A DNA stretch of 64,000 bases from Symsagittifera roscoffensis. Taxonomy: Eukaryota; Xenacoelomorpha; Acoela; Convolutidae. Each line of letters starts with the position of its first letter. Positions within the stretch are counted from its first letter, which is position 1. This document shows, in pieces, positions 21,573-34,476 of this stretch. The stretch covers positions 84,468,012 through 84,532,011 of the forward strand of contig NC_087062.1 in assembly GCF_963678635.1 (NCBI RefSeq), written 5' to 3'. The position numbers and the translations under genes are program-made. Below the pieces are notes generated by a model. The model made no database searches, had not been told where the DNA came from, and saw nothing but the letters and a program-made list of their open reading frames with translations.

Positions 21573-23879
21573 GATGTTTGTTTTCTTTTTCTTAAGCCAA
21601 GTTGTACTATTTGATTAGTATGTCTTAGAGTAATAAAAAACCTCTTAGGAGTTTTTGAATATTAACAAAGTTTATTAATAATAAGATAAGGAAATAAAAA
21701 TTTTCTTTGGAAAAAAAAAATTTTTAAATTTTTTCTAAGTTTTTCAAGTTTTTTATTTGCTGATTCCTAATTGTTCAAGTGAAGTTTTGTTGATGCTATG
21801 GTATGGTTAACAATATAACTATATGCCTTTATTGGTTATTATTGGTTCAAAACTTAATTTTTTTGTTAAAAATTTATAGAAAATTTTTTGACTGAAACGA
21901 TAATCTGAAACCTGAAACTGGTAGCTGAAGTTGAGTTTTTTTTTATCTTAAAATTTTCTATACGCTTTATTATATCTGGTTTTTGCTTTATCTTGCAAAA
22001 AAATTCGAGAAAACCGAATCTTTTGATATCCTAAACTTAGTTTTTGAAAACTCAAACCTGAAACTCTTAAACTCTCTCAAACTCGGTGCATGAAAATAAA
22101 AAGTTGGTTTTTGATAGCTGGTCTAGTGTAAATTGGAATTTTGAACAGGTTTGTAACTTCAAAATCAAAAATTTGTTTGCGGAAACCTAAGTTTTTGCGG
22201 TTGAAACTATGATTTCTAGAACTGAAACTATGGTTTGACCACTTGGTTTTAGAGTTTTGAGATTGAAAATTTAGGTTGGTCTCTCTAATATATTTCTATT
22301 CCAGCAATAAAATTGCCAAAAAGATGAAAATTTTAGCTTAAAACGACGATTTTAGTTTTCTGAAACTATAAGTTTGAGGGCTCAAACTAGCACCTTTTAG
22401 AAGTTTTTTGAGTTTAAAAATTTGTTAGTGCACTAAAGATTCTTATTATCTTTCAATATTTCACAAAAATTTTTCTCGGGAAGCAAGATTTTTGGTTCTG
22501 AAACCAAAAACACCAATTCTGAAACGTACGTTTCAGCCTTAGGAACCAAAATTTAAAATTGGTTTGGTGGGTTTTAACACCGTTAGTTTTCTTTAGAAAG
22601 TCAAAATTCGGCGTTCGGAGCTCAATTTTGAGACAAAAAACTCAATTTTTGTGTTCTGAAACCTGAAACTAACAAAAACGTACCATTTAAGACCAGGTTT
22701 TTGACTTATGGTATCCAAATTTGGGTTTGACTAGTTCAACTTTTGCTGTTTTACCCGAATCCGTTTACAGAAACTTGAAATTTTGACCGGAAACTATACT
22801 TATTTTTACTGAAACGTTTGGACCTATAACTGAAACCTAGACTGAAACCAAAAATTCTGGCTGGTAAAAATCAATTTTTTAGTGCTTATGCTATCATATG
22901 AAACCTATTTTATCAATATAAAGTGGATGTGTCAGTGTTTTAAACCTAGTTTTTGTTGTGAAACCTGATATTTTTGTGCTGAAACTAAAACTTGGTGTTT
23001 GGTGTTATGTGGTTAACGTTTAAGATTGGTTTTAGTGCGTAATCTTATTGTTAATTAGGTGTATATTTAAACTGTGTCAAAAAAAACTAATGATTTATCA
23101 AAAAACACTCAAATCCGTTCCTTCCTTTTTGGTTTTTGTTATTTTCTTCCTTAGTTTCAGTAATTGGTAGCTTTACTGATGGATGATTTAGGTTTAAGTT
23201 ACGTTAAGGTGGTTAGAATTAAAATGAGTTTAAGAAAATTTGAGGATAAGCCTCGAGAATTGATGAAGGATTAGGATAAATAGCAACAACCGTGGATGGT
23301 TTGAGATAATGTGATGAAGAATTCAATTTATCATACAATTTAGGGTACTCTTAGATCGCACATATGACCACTTAACCCCCTCGAAATAAATGAAGATATT
23401 TAATAAGTTTTTGAGCACTTTAGTTTAATACAAAATTTCGTTAATTTTAGTGATGATAACTTTAAACTGAAGTTTCGGCAAAACTTTAGTGGATTACTGG
23501 ACAAAACGGGTATATCTTACTAGCGGACTTAGGCAGAGAACGATTCTTTCAGAAATTTTATATATTATTATAATAATAGATAATAGTTAAGTTCATGAGC
23601 TAATGTCAGTTAGAAAGCCGTCTAATAGACCTCGAGATGGAGGGATATCGTGGGCGACTGCTAGCGCAGGGGATGCATTTCGCAAGAACCCTACCAGGAA
23701 TATCTGTCAAGTAGAAGACAATGAAATTGTGTTTCTATCGAAAGATACCCATTGTCTCTGATTTTTGAGGTTGAAAACTAATCTGACAAATACTCACAGA
23801 TCCTAATAATAATATATTTTTTGAATTTTAAAAGCTGTTTCTAGTTTGTTGGAAAAAGAATTTCTTAAGGAGTAGTTCT
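21573..23879 (-). promoter_or_regulatory. Long 5' leader with dispersed GAAAC motif cluster
   Basis: 2.3 kb without a gene. Between about 21890 and 23010 roughly 20 copies of GAAAC, mostly within TGAAACC or TGAAACT, are spread at irregular spacing; on the transcribed strand these read GTTTC(A). The part next to the PBS (23620-23780) is GC-richer. The leader may hold packaging and ribosome-landing signals, which is inference from position. Confidence 0.6.
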
Positions 23880-23896
23880 CTGCTGCGGTCGCACCA
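23880..23896 (-). other. Primer-binding site of the giant element
   Basis: On the minus strand TGGTGCGACCGCAGCAG follows the 5' LTR after a two-base spacer. It begins with the TGG that pairs with a tRNA CCA end. The first ten bases recur exactly in the PBS of both other Ty3-like elements in this window, so one tRNA species is probably used by all three. Confidence 0.82.
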
Positions 23897-23898
23897 GT

Positions 23899-25056
23899 TT
23901 TACTAAGCGCTCATTGCTGGTTGAATGCTTAGTAATTTTATCCTAAATTATAAGTCTCACCTTAGATCGTCAAATTGTCTTGACAAAAAGTAGAGTAGAA
24001 ACAATAGTTAGAAAAGGTATGAATTAATTAGTTGGTTAGATACAGAGCACTGGGTTATTAGATTATATAAATGAATCGAACAGCTTAAAGAAATATACCT
24101 ATGAGGGGAGGTTGAGCTAATCTTATTTTGTTCATCAATATTTTATCTTCTTACTAAGGTCGGTGGCTGATTAGTATGTATGGTTGCCCTTGATGTTTGT
24201 CCAAGTCAGCACTTCTGGTTGGGTCGTCTGAATCGTCTTGCCGTAGTCCTGTGGGTACTTGTAGTCCAGACTTCCTCGGGGGTGCGTATCTCGATTATCT
24301 CGATTTATAATTTTTCAAATCAAACTTAAGATGAGAATTTATTCTCTTTTTATAAATGAAAAGGGCTAGATTAATTTTAGTGTTAGGGCAGAAAAGAAAA
24401 GTTATTTATTTTTAAAAGATCTGACTGAAGAGAAATGACTTGCTGCTGACTGAGCAAAATGAAACACTGAAGATTTCAGGCCAGTCCTTTTGCTCATAAG
24501 CATAAACCGGCGGCTGATTCAACCTTTAATTATTCAGGTTTCACCTGCTCCTTTGTTCTCCCTTTTTAATAAGGGAATTTTCAACTAGTTTTTATTTGAT
24601 TTTTTCAAATCAAATATCTTCAACTTATTAGTCCCCTTTGATAAAAACCGCAGCCTTCAGTTTGTCTTATTAAAAATTCATATTACTCTCTCTGATGCAT
24701 CATATTGCAGGTGCACCTCTGCTTAATCAAAGCAAGGAGAATTTCAGTGCAGCCGGCAAGACTGCTAAATATTTATCCAGTTTGTTTCAAGTTAAGTTAA
24801 AAGGGACGTATTAATAATCGCCGCCCTTTTAAAATATTGAGCATGAAAAAATGAGAAAAATTGGACAAGTATTTAAAAAGGAGTAGATTTTCAAAACAAG
24901 ATTTTATAGTCCTAATAAGAGTAAATCAGTCAATATCTGATTTAGTGAAAAGAGGCTTTAATTTAAATGGCACGCTCCAATTTAGAATTGGGTCGTTAAA
25001 TAAACAATTAAGACAATGGTCTTTTGTGTGTGTGTGTAGTATTTCGCAATACTACA
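23899..25056 (-). repeat. 5' LTR of the giant element
   Basis: The partner of 5756-6914, about 99.5% identical by eye. It should contain the promoter for the genomic RNA; on the minus strand it starts TGTAGTATTG. Its plus-strand right end includes a (TG)n stretch and the GTAGTATT/AATACTAC hairpin. Confidence 0.93.
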
Positions 25057-25060
25057 ATAT
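25057..25060. repeat. Target-site duplication ATAT, right side
   Basis: This is the partner of 5752-5755. With these boundaries the element reads TG at its 5' end (minus strand). The other end reads TAGTAAA instead of the usual CA, so the exact LTR edge could shift by a base or two. Confidence 0.6.
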
Positions 25061-25465
25061 CGAAAAAGTTTTATGAATCTTGTCAAAAAAATGAAACAGT
25101 TTTACATTTTGAAGAAAAAGTGAACCGCTTTTTGCCTTTTGTTGAGAAAAATCAAACTTTTTTTTGCATCATGTCGAAAAAAATTGAAAGGTTTTTCGCG
25201 TTTAATAGAAAAGAGTTAAGCACTCTCAGCATTTTGTCAAAAAATCATTACAGTTTTCTTGATCTGCTACTAATTAATTTCTTATGAATTTTTGATTCAA
25301 ACTCTAAATTTTTAGAAAATAATTATTGGATATCAGTTGATCAAAAACAACAGGAAAGCAGTTTATCATCATAAGGAATAGCGGTCAAAGTCATCATTAC
25401 AGAAACTTTCCAAGTTTGCATAATATTTGGAAAAACCAAAAAAAACATGGAAAATTACATAAATA

Positions 25466-25804
25466 ATGTTAGACATTTTGCATTCTATTACCAATTTTCA
25501 AAAGATTCTAAAAATCAACTCAAACTCTGCATCCCGCCAATATTTGTTAGATGGTTTTTGCGAACGTGTTGAAGACTACATAGAATTATATGTTAAAAAG
25601 TGTTTGAGCTGGAAAAAAATTAGTTTTAACACAATATTTACAAGAAATATTCATTTATTAATAGCAAAATTAGTAACAAAAAAGTTGATCCGAGACACCG
25701 GCTTGATTTTTGACAGAGCTAAGAAGGTGTCTTCTAGTTTATTTAGGCAATACAAAAGTAGTTCCAACAGAGAACGTGAAGTCAAAAGACATAATTTTTT
25801 TTGA
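25466..25804 (+). CDS. Unrecognised 112-codon ORF, probably a gene remnant
   Basis: I do not recognise it. The frame (MLDILHSITNFQKILK..., CLSWKKISFN, LIRDTGLIF) has a plausible amino-acid mix with basic C-terminal residues. A diverged second copy at about 26870-27155 has several stops and frame changes, so if it was coding that constraint has gone. It may be one exon of a larger duplicated host gene or part of an unknown repeat. Confidence 0.25.
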   Translation: MLDILHSITNFQKILKINSNSASRQYLLDGFCERVEDYIELYVKKCLSWKKISFNTIFTRNIHLLIAKLVTKKLIRDTGLIFDRAKKVSSSLFRQYKSSSNREREVKRHNFF

Positions 25805-28230
25805 ACAGTGGAAATGTAGAATAAATCCACCAGAGAAAATGACGTTTTTACTGATTACCTTCTAGAATCTTGTAAATGGCAGAACCTACAAATTAACTCC
25901 ACAAATTTCAATAAAAATCAATACATATTAATTTATAGAACCTTCTGCATCTTCTAAAAAACTGAAATTTTCATTAAAAAGTCAACCTATTAGAATTCCA
26001 ATACGGAATGTTACTTTTCCTATCAAGGCGATGAGATTGATGAAATGATTTGTCGACTTTATAAATTTTGCTATGTTTTAAATTCAAATAAAGATTATCA
26101 ATCAAGCTTGTGATCAATAGGAGTAATTTTCAAGGAAAATTTTTTTTTCCAAGAAAACCTTTTTTCTACTAGAAAAATAAGCTGCAGGTCAACAAAAAAA
26201 TTGTATCCTAAAACATCTTTCAGACAAACAAAGTTAATCAATTTGATGAGACAAACTGTTATCTTTTTAAATCAAAATGACCGAACTGTTGAATATCTTT
26301 TGATTGAGTTCAAATATGTTGTGCGTTTCTAGAGACCGTGAACAGGCGCTACTTTTAGCTGGTAAAAATATTCAATATCCAATTCAACCAGCAACATGAA
26401 TTTTGTTTTAGAAGAAACGGAATTCAAACCCAAAAGTTGTAGCCTTTCGTAGCAGTATAGGCGAGGTAATCGCATTCAGACTGAAATTGGTATCGAGTTG
26501 ACCGGAATTCTCATATTTAAAAAAATTGCACAGTCTAGTGAGTTAATTATCATAGATCATGCAAATTGGAGAGAACTGGATTCTAAGTCACCTTCGAGAA
26601 TAAAGTACAGGTTTTCAAATGATTCAAATGGAAAATTTTTTGATCATTTTGTGGGTCTGGGATACGGAGATACTTTTCATTTGCTTACAAGTGAGCATTT
26701 ACTACGAATGACTGTTTTCGAAAGAATTGTTGAAAATGTCATCTATTACAGAGATTTGAAGAAGTATTTCAGTCCCTGAAGTATTTCTCTGCAAAATTGA
26801 CAAAAAATTGAAACAATTCTTGATAGACGCTACGAGCAAGAAATAAAAAAGTTTGCATAATTAATGAGAAAATCAACTCAAACTCTGAATCTTGCCAAAA
26901 TTTTTGAGAGCGTTTTTGCGAACGTGTTAAAAGTTACATAGATTTATATGTTAAAAAATGTTTAAGCTGGAAAAAAATTAGTTTTAACACAATTCTTACA
27001 ACAAATATTCATTTAATAATAGCAAATTTAGATCAAAAAAGTTGGTCTGAGAGTTTGGGTTGAATCTCGACAGAGCTATGAAGGTGTGTTTTGATTTACT
27101 TAGGCAATACAAAAGTAGTTCTACCAGAGAACGTGAAGTCATTACACATTAACGTTCATTGAACAGTGAAAGTTGTAGAGTGAATCCACCAGAGAAATTG
27201 ACGTACTTACTGATTAACTTCTAGAATCTTCTAAATATTAGAAACTACAAAAAAACTCCACAAATTTCATTAGAAATCTTTATATTTCAATTTCTAGAAC
27301 CATCCGAATTTTCTAAAAATCAAAATTTTCATTATCGGAAATTAAAACTCCAATACGGAGTGTTCTTTTCCTATCAAGGCGATGAGATGAAATTATTTGT
27401 CGACTTTATATATTAAGCTATTTTTTAAACCCAAATAAAGATTATCAATCAAAGTTGTGATCAACAGAAGTACTTTTCAGGGAAAATCTTCCTTTTTAAG
27501 AATACCTTTTTTCTCTAGAAAAATAAGCTTCAGGTCAACCAAAAAAATTTTTTTACAGGATTTCTTTTAGACCAACAAATTCAATCATTTCGATGAGACA
27601 AAATGTTATCTTTTTTAATCAAAATGACTGAACTGTTGATTATCTTTTGATTGAATTCAAATATGTTGTACGTTTCTGGAGACCGTTAACAAAAGCTACC
27701 TTTAGCTGGTAAAACTATACAGCTGAAAAAAATGTTTTGTTTTCTTTGAAAATTTCCTAGAGTTCAAACTAATTCAGCCACGATCATGAACGTTTTTTCA
27801 GAAGAAATGGAATTTTATCCCAAAAAGTGTAGACATTGGTAACAGAATAGGCGAGGTACTGCATTCAGCTTGAAATTGGTATCGAAATTACCGGAATTCT
27901 CATATATAAAAAAAATCGCAACGTCTAGTGAGCAAATTATCATAGATCTTTCAGAATGGAAAGAACTCGAGTCTAAGTCAACTTCGCGAAAAAATAACAG
28001 ACTTTAAAATGATTCAAATTGAAAGTTTTTTGATCAAATTGTGGGTCTGGGATACGGAAATAGTTTTCATTTGCTTACGTGGATCTTTACTACAAATGAA
28101 TTTTTTCGAAAAAACTGTTTAATTCGACATCTTCAACAGAGATTCGAAGAAGTATTTCAGTCCCTGAGGTAATTCTCTGCAAATTGGGCAAAAATTGAAA
28201 CAATTGTTGATAGAAGCTACATAAAAGAAA
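25512..28230. repeat. Old tandem duplication, two units of about 1.35 kb
   Basis: Unit 1 (about 25512-26850) and unit 2 (about 26870-28228) share order and sequence throughout, for example AAATCAACTCAAACTCTG at both starts and GAAGTATTTCAGTCCCTGA at both ends, with many substitutions and indels. It is clearly older than the overlapping 7.57-kb duplication. Confidence 0.7.
26498..26779 (+). CDS. Unrecognised 93-codon ORF, probably a gene remnant
   Basis: It lies in the same duplicated unit as the 112-codon ORF, about 690 bases downstream on the same strand. The protein (TGILIFKKIAQSSELIIIDH..., FFDHFVGLGYGDTFHLL) looks globular but matches no family I know. The corresponding part of the second unit (about 27890-28165) contains frame breaks. 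It could belong with the upstream ORF as parts of one decayed gene. Confidence 0.25.
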   Translation: MTGILIFKKIAQSSELIIIDHANWRELDSKSPSRIKYRFSNDSNGKFFDHFVGLGYGDTFHLLTSEHLLRMTVFERIVENVIYYRDLKKYFSP

Positions 28231-31200
28231 TTTAGAAAAATTCATCAGGATAACTTATCTTTTTTGAGAAGAAAACATAGTGAAGCACAAGGAGAAGATA
28301 GTTACAAGAAACCCAAAAATAACTCAGTTTTTGTTTCAAACAGATTTTTTTTGTCTCTTTACATATTCAATATACTTTGGTATTTGTTTGTAAACTGATT
28401 TTTTTTCTCATATGAATGAAAATTTCCTGAACTTTCGAGCTTTGTTTTTTAAGACTTGGCAGTATAAACTACTAACAGAACATTTAAGAACAGTTGATTG
28501 TTTTATCACAATTCTTACATAATCACTAGGCACAGAACCATGACAAGCGATAAAACAATCAATAATCTTCAACAAATCAGATTCATCTTATGAATTTTGA
28601 GTTTTCCGAACTTTGTCCAGGAACGCTCAAACAAGAGTTTGTGAGGAATCAAGTCTTTGATTAGAACTCAGATAATGTCTCTTGAAACGTTTCCAAAATA
28701 TTCGTTTCTTTGCAATACTTGGTATCTTTTGGACTCTTTCTATCGTAAGTTTTAATAGAATTTGTGCTTGAACAAAGTGTACGGACCGTCAATTTCCTGA
28801 TATTTTTAGATAAATTAACTAAGCGTTACAAATATTGGCTAAAATATGCTCCAATTAAAACTAAATGAAAATTACTGTTCTTTAAGTAGAGACAGAAAAA
28901 AAATAAGTGTATTTTACAATAATCTGAATAGAAACTGAGGAGATCTCGACACATAGCAGCGGCCATCTAGAAGAAAAGTTTTGGCAGAAAAATTTTGATT
29001 TACATATGAGCACTAACGTGTAAACTTTTCTCATATATAACGCATTTTTTAAATGTTCAAGTCTTCAAAAGTTCTGATTGACGTTAAAACCCAAATCGAG
29101 TGATAGTCGGATTCAAGTTAACGTGAAATTGTCATTGAAAATCAATCCAAAACTTATAATTGCATTGGTGGCTTGTTTACGGGAAAATTTTTGTTTTAAA
29201 TTTGCTGTGAAAGTATATATTGTTAGCTAATAAGTTGATACGTATTTGTTAAGAAATTGTGAAAAAAAATACTGGATAATCATAAAAAACATTGTCTAAT
29301 TGATGCGTTTTGCCTAGCAATCATTTAAAAATTTTATTAGTTCAATGCTACTGAGTGAGTTTATGGAGTAGCGCGTTTTCAAGTAGATGGTGGCTTATCT
29401 ATCAAAAATCATGATTTCTTACCTTTATTGATAAATGACATAGAACAGATGAAAATTTGGATAAATTTATTGGACCTTGAACATTTCCAGCCAATAATAT
29501 ACATATGAATGGAATTTCATTTCACAATAAAAAGCTAAGCTAAGAGCAAAAACATACAGTTGTCTGGTTCAGATTTTTTTCTGAAGGTTCTTAGCAAATG
29601 GAGTTTTTTGTCAAACTTTGCTTTGTAGTCTTACTCGATCGTTGAAATGGTAGATTTTTCCAGGTAATTTGTGTTCAAAATGGAACCAATTTGATTTTGG
29701 CAGATCAAGCAGAAACCAAAAAAAACACAAGTTGAAGTTTTTTGATAAAAGAAAGAAGAATTTAAATCTTTCGGAGTTTTGAGATCATTTTGCTTTGAAT
29801 TAGGTTATAAGTGAAAGATTATGAAAAAACATCCAGCATAAAAGCAGTCAAATATTGGTTATCGAAATTAAAGCTTTTTTAGTTTTTTTTAGATGACTTA
29901 AGTAACATAACATGAAAACTCAAATGTTTCAAAGAAATTTTCTTTCGAAATAAGCAACTCTGAGACAAAAACGTTCGGTTAATTGACACAATTTTCCATA
30001 AAACTGTCCACATTTTACGTTAAAATCAAGCAAAAATTGTTCTTTTGGAAAATAATAGGTGAGGAATAAATCAAAAATCTGCTTTCAAAAAATAGATTTA
30101 CATAATTTTGCTTGAAAAAATACAAATTTTTTGTATGAGTTTTTTAGAGAAAGTGTTAATGATACTGCTGGAATTTTTAATAAAATTGATAACTTTGGTA
30201 GAACTAGATGTATATTTTCTCAATTGTCATTATAGTTAGTAATAAACGAATCAAAAATAAGTGCTATAAAGTTGTGTTTTTGCTCTGGTTTGCCTCAATT
30301 TCATTTCACTTGGAAAATTAGGAGAAGCTAAAGAATTACGTTGAAACAAACGTAATTCGTTTTAATCGTTTTATTTAAAAAAATAATTCGTTTTATTTAT
30401 TAATTCGTTTTATTAATTCGCTTTATTAAAAAATTATTAAAATGATACAGTTTTCTCAGTTAAAATTCCCTAAGCGTTCTCTTGGTAGAATTAAGAAAAA
30501 GCAGAAAGTCAACACTAAGTTTCATTGCGAATCTATTTTTTTTGATATATGAAACTACCCAGAAAGGTCTGCCATGAAAATTTTCATATAAACCTCAATA
30601 GAGTTTCTCTTAATTCGCTCACCAAACTTTTCCTAGAACGACACCTTTAATTTCATTTTCTACCACGTGCTTATGCATTCTTTTTTGAATGCTGCAAATG
30701 GTTTCAATTCTCTCTCACTTACCGAGTTTTTGGAATCCTTGGACAAAAAAAGGAAGATTTAAAAGATAATTTTGGGATTTTTTGCAAGTCTTTGATTGTA
30801 ATTGGTAGAAACTGTCTTTCTCCTGCCAACATTGAAAGTAAGTACTCAATTAGAGAACTTTTATCAGCTTAACGCAAACTTGCTCAAAATACACATTAAA
30901 ATTCAGTTGTTTTATCACTAATATTACCTCTACCGGCAGATTGTTCGTTCAATTGATATTCAGTTTCCTCTAAAATCCATGGTGCTGCCTAAGTTTTCAT
31001 ACAAACTGATTTCAATAGCGCGACTCTATATCATGAAGAGAGCAGGAGTTATTTTAGAAAAAAAACCTTCCTCGAAAAATCATGATAAATTAGGTTGTAG
31101 AAGCAAAAGAGAAATTATGATCAGTTATGAAGAAATTTTGTTCTAACATGCTTATGTTTAGCTTCTGCAAAGATGGTTTCAGCACTAGTACGGTTTGATA

Positions 31201-34200
31201 AGCAGAAAAATAGTGGAGTTTGGGAAAAAGTGTATAGTTTCTACAAAACTGAACGAATTTTGTCTAATAACAGATGTAGTTTTTGAAAATTTTTTTAAAA
31301 ATTCCTTCAAAGTTTCCAATTTCTATACAAAATGATAATTGTGATGAACACTCGGATAAAACACGAGTTTGTGTCATTTTAGCAAAATTTTTGAAATTTT
31401 TTAATTTTTTGAATTCTTTTCAATCATTGACAAAAAACGAGCAAGATATAAATCATGAACTACTTTTTTTTTGAAATAAAATTTCAAATTGAATTGATAA
31501 TATTGATCAAGGGAAATCAAATTGTTAACTAGATTCACCTTTATCTTGACTAACAACTTGTTAAAATTACATCTGAAAGGTGTAAAAGGGAAAAATTGGA
31601 TAGATGCTGAGTCTAATATGAAACATTTTTACTTACTTATTAAAAAAGTGGCTTTTTTCACGATTCTTCCCACAGTTCGGAAGTTTCAGCATGGGCTCAG
31701 TTGATCGTATCGTTGTTTCTAGTATTCGCAAACTTTTAAATACGCATCATTGTTATTTTAGATCAAATTTTTCATAATATTTTTTTTGAGGAAAAAATGA
31801 AGGAAAAACTCATATTTTTAATCAATTTTTTGTGTCATTGTCTTAACTTGATACCAATTATACAAGTATTGGGAGAGCTGGTCGTAGCGTTCTTTCTAGT
31901 ATCCACAACACCATAAAACACGCATCATTGTTACTTTTGATCAAATTTTTATCGTTTTTTTATTTTTGAGAAAAAAACGAAGAAAAAAACTCATATTTTC
32001 AATCAAATTTCTGTGTCATTGTCTTAACATGATACCAATTAATCAACAATTTGGGTTTTCACAACTTTGACATAAAATAGCAGTGATTTTCTATGATTAG
32101 ATGAAGAAGGATTACAAAAATTAGCCATAATCTTGAGATTTCTGATAATTTCGAAAAATTGAGATTTTCACCAAAAACAAGAGATTTTTTCCACAATGAT
32201 ATTTTTGCACAAACAACTTGCCATCTGAAATTTAACAACCGAAAAACTATTATAGGACGTCGAGATATCTTTTCCTGTCATAATACTTATGACATTTAAC
32301 ATTCCCCTTTAGAATCTTAAAGATTGCTGTGTCGGCAAACTCGGGCGCCAAAACTCTTTTGATTTTTTTCGAAACTTACCATTTCACCATCTGAAACTCT
32401 GAAACCTATCTTAATACTTGCGAGTACTTTTTAGGACATAGGGTGCTGACCGGATACTCTATAGCCTATGTTAATACATGGGGCTCAGCACCCCTGGGCT
32501 GATTTGCTCCAACATATACTAAATCGAGTGGTGCGGGTGTTCAAAAAAGATAAAATGTCCAAAAATTCCTACTGGAGAACCTCCCCAAGAACTCTCCCAG
32601 AAGATTGAAAAGAACCCATTATGTTCATAATTTCGGCACCGCGTCATCTTTCTTTCTTTCTGTTATTGTTTTTTCAGTTAGCGTTTTTTCAGACACGCCT
32701 ACTGGAGTTTTTTGATGCAATTTCCATTCAAAAATTAGTATCGTAAAATTAGCGCGAATGTTAAATTTGGAGGTTGAAAAATAGTTCTTTGGCCAGCATG
32801 GGGTCGACTTCCGGAGAAGGCAAGTCTGCCCCTCCCCACGGCTCCTGTTGTTCACTTGCAGTTATTTTACTAGCACTTCATAAAAAATTTTAGAAAAAAT
32901 AAAAACAAAACATTGAACTGATCAACAATCAATGACAAAAAACCTTCGCAATTTGCGCAGCAAACTAAACAGCGCCTTTAAAATACTTCAATTTATGCAG
33001 CAGATATGCTTAAGAGTGAAAGGGGCGGGAGACATGAAAATAAGTACAAGTAAAGCAGCTCAGGGTAAATGATTTTCAGCACTTTAGTAGGCCAGAAAAA
33101 ATTACATAAAAGAAAAAGGACATGCTAATAAATATCAAGAAATCACATCAAATCTCAAACGCAGCTGGTAGCTTACAATTTGCAATAACATCAGTTACAT
33201 CAAAGTTTATTTCAAAAATTTCATATTTAAATTATTGGAGTAAAATTACAACTCCACAGTATAAACTTGACAATATGTGCATTTTTTTCATCTTTTATTT
33301 TTGTTGAAACTGCTCAAAATTGAGAAAAATGCACTTTATATTGGGCAAACAACGATATGACATCAAGCGGTATTAATAAAACAGTGTGTTGTAAATCGTT
33401 TTTTTTTTGTTCCTGGAATAATTACGTAATTGAGACATATCGCGCAAATTCATGTTATAACAACAGAATGTGTGGTCGGTCAGTCAGCACATAATCTTCA
33501 TTTCAAACTTACCAGCAGGCAGACAAATTTCTGAAAACTTGAATTTGATTGGTAGAAAAAGGAGACATGGTGATTTTAATGCGATCATTTAAAATTGGGA
33601 AAATATATTTATTGAAAACAAAATTTTTCAAATTGATTTGATTTTTGAATTATTGCTATCAAAACAAAGTTACTTAAAATTGGCTCGAAACAAATAGTTC
33701 CGCAGAATGAAAATTTTTTTTTCAAAAGCTTACAGAAAATTAAAGCGTATGGAGTCTAGCATATTGAAACCAATAAAACCACTAAACTTATCCGCCACCT
33801 TTTTTCCAGTTTTCAAAGGTTGCCTAATAAAAAAATGATTTAAGACTCGTTGTTTTGCAATTCGTACTTGCTTCATGACAAAAAATTATAAACTTTCCAC
33901 TGGTTATCACATAGGTAGGTATATATTTAGTCAACCAGCCCGGAGGCCCAATCCGGAGGTTAGTTTTTTAGGTTGACATGAGCGCATATATTCAGAGCCC
34001 TTTAAGCTATGAATTACTTGCAAGAGCTCACCTTACAAACTGCAGCGCACGTGCGATTTGAACCAGCAATCATATGATTACTGGGCATCATCACTACCGG
34101 AGCGCCGCAATGCCACATTGGGAGCAATATGAATGAATTATCGTGATGTGACCCAATTTAGGACCAATTACCTGGTCTCAAATCAGTTAAACTGAACGAG

Positions 34201-34476
34201 TTGTGTGGCACATCTGCTTCTATTTTTAAATCGGCTGCAAAAAATTCATCTTTAAAAAGTAAACTTTAACTTGGAGTTGACTTAGAGCACGCTTAATTTT
34301 AAAACTTTGTAAGTCAAATTTATCTATTAGGTTTACCCAAAAAATGATTTCGCATTTGATGCTTTCGGTTGATTTTTTCCACTATAATGTTTGTGACTTT
34401 TCCAATCAGAAAGACATTTTTGACGAATTATAGCCTTAAATTAACTCTTTCATCAAGAGTGGAAAAAACTATGACA
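26907..34476. repeat. 7.57-kb tandem segment, copy 1
   Basis: Nearly identical to the following copy, with a constant offset of 7,572 bases over most of its length and only scattered single-base differences. It contains no convincing gene: only ORFs of about 60-76 codons without domains. Inside are a diverged tandem repeat of about 180 bp (31716-32050), a 14-bp inverted repeat TTGATTGTTTTATC/GATAAAACAATCAA (about 28494-28561), a short inverted pair GGGTGCTGA/TCAGCACCC (about 32445-32506) and a tRNA-like segment. Confidence 0.9.
34028..34118 (-). repeat. tRNA-like segment (SINE head or tRNA pseudogene), copy 1
   Basis: On the minus strand a B-box-like GGTTCAAATCG is preceded at tRNA-like distance by a possible A box (GGCGCTCCGGTAGTG). 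Between them is a hairpin whose loop contains CAT. The acceptor and T stems do not pair well, so it is not a functional tRNA gene. Confidence 0.4.

Larger units (their letters stand above)
5756..25056 (-). mobile_element. Giant (19.3 kb) env-bearing Ty3-like LTR retroelement with accessory genes
   Basis: Two nearly identical LTRs (1,159 and 1,158 bp) bound an internal region read on the minus strand. The order is 5' LTR (right), PBS, 2.3-kb leader, two small ORFs, gag, pol (protease, RT, RNase H, integrase with GPY domain), env, seven small ORFs, three RING-like genes, a coiled-coil gene, PPT, 3' LTR (left). The host flanks carry the same tetranucleotide ATAT on both sides, as expected for a 4-bp target duplication. 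By eye the LTRs differ at about six substitutions and two small indels, so the insertion is recent. Ty3-like elements usually span roughly 5-9 kb; the excess here is the leader and about 4.7 kb of accessory genes after env. Eight A/T-run frame breaks and two nonsense codons interrupt this copy. Confidence 0.93.

Noticed and set aside
24861-25076. 71-codon ORF at the outer end of the right LTR
   Set aside because: It lies in the LTR and is not open in the other, nearly identical LTR because a single base change removes the start codon; no domain.
30340-30440. AATTCGTTTTATT short repeats, considered as a CRISPR-like or regulatory array
   Set aside because: Irregular spacing without unique spacers; a simple AT-rich slippage repeat.
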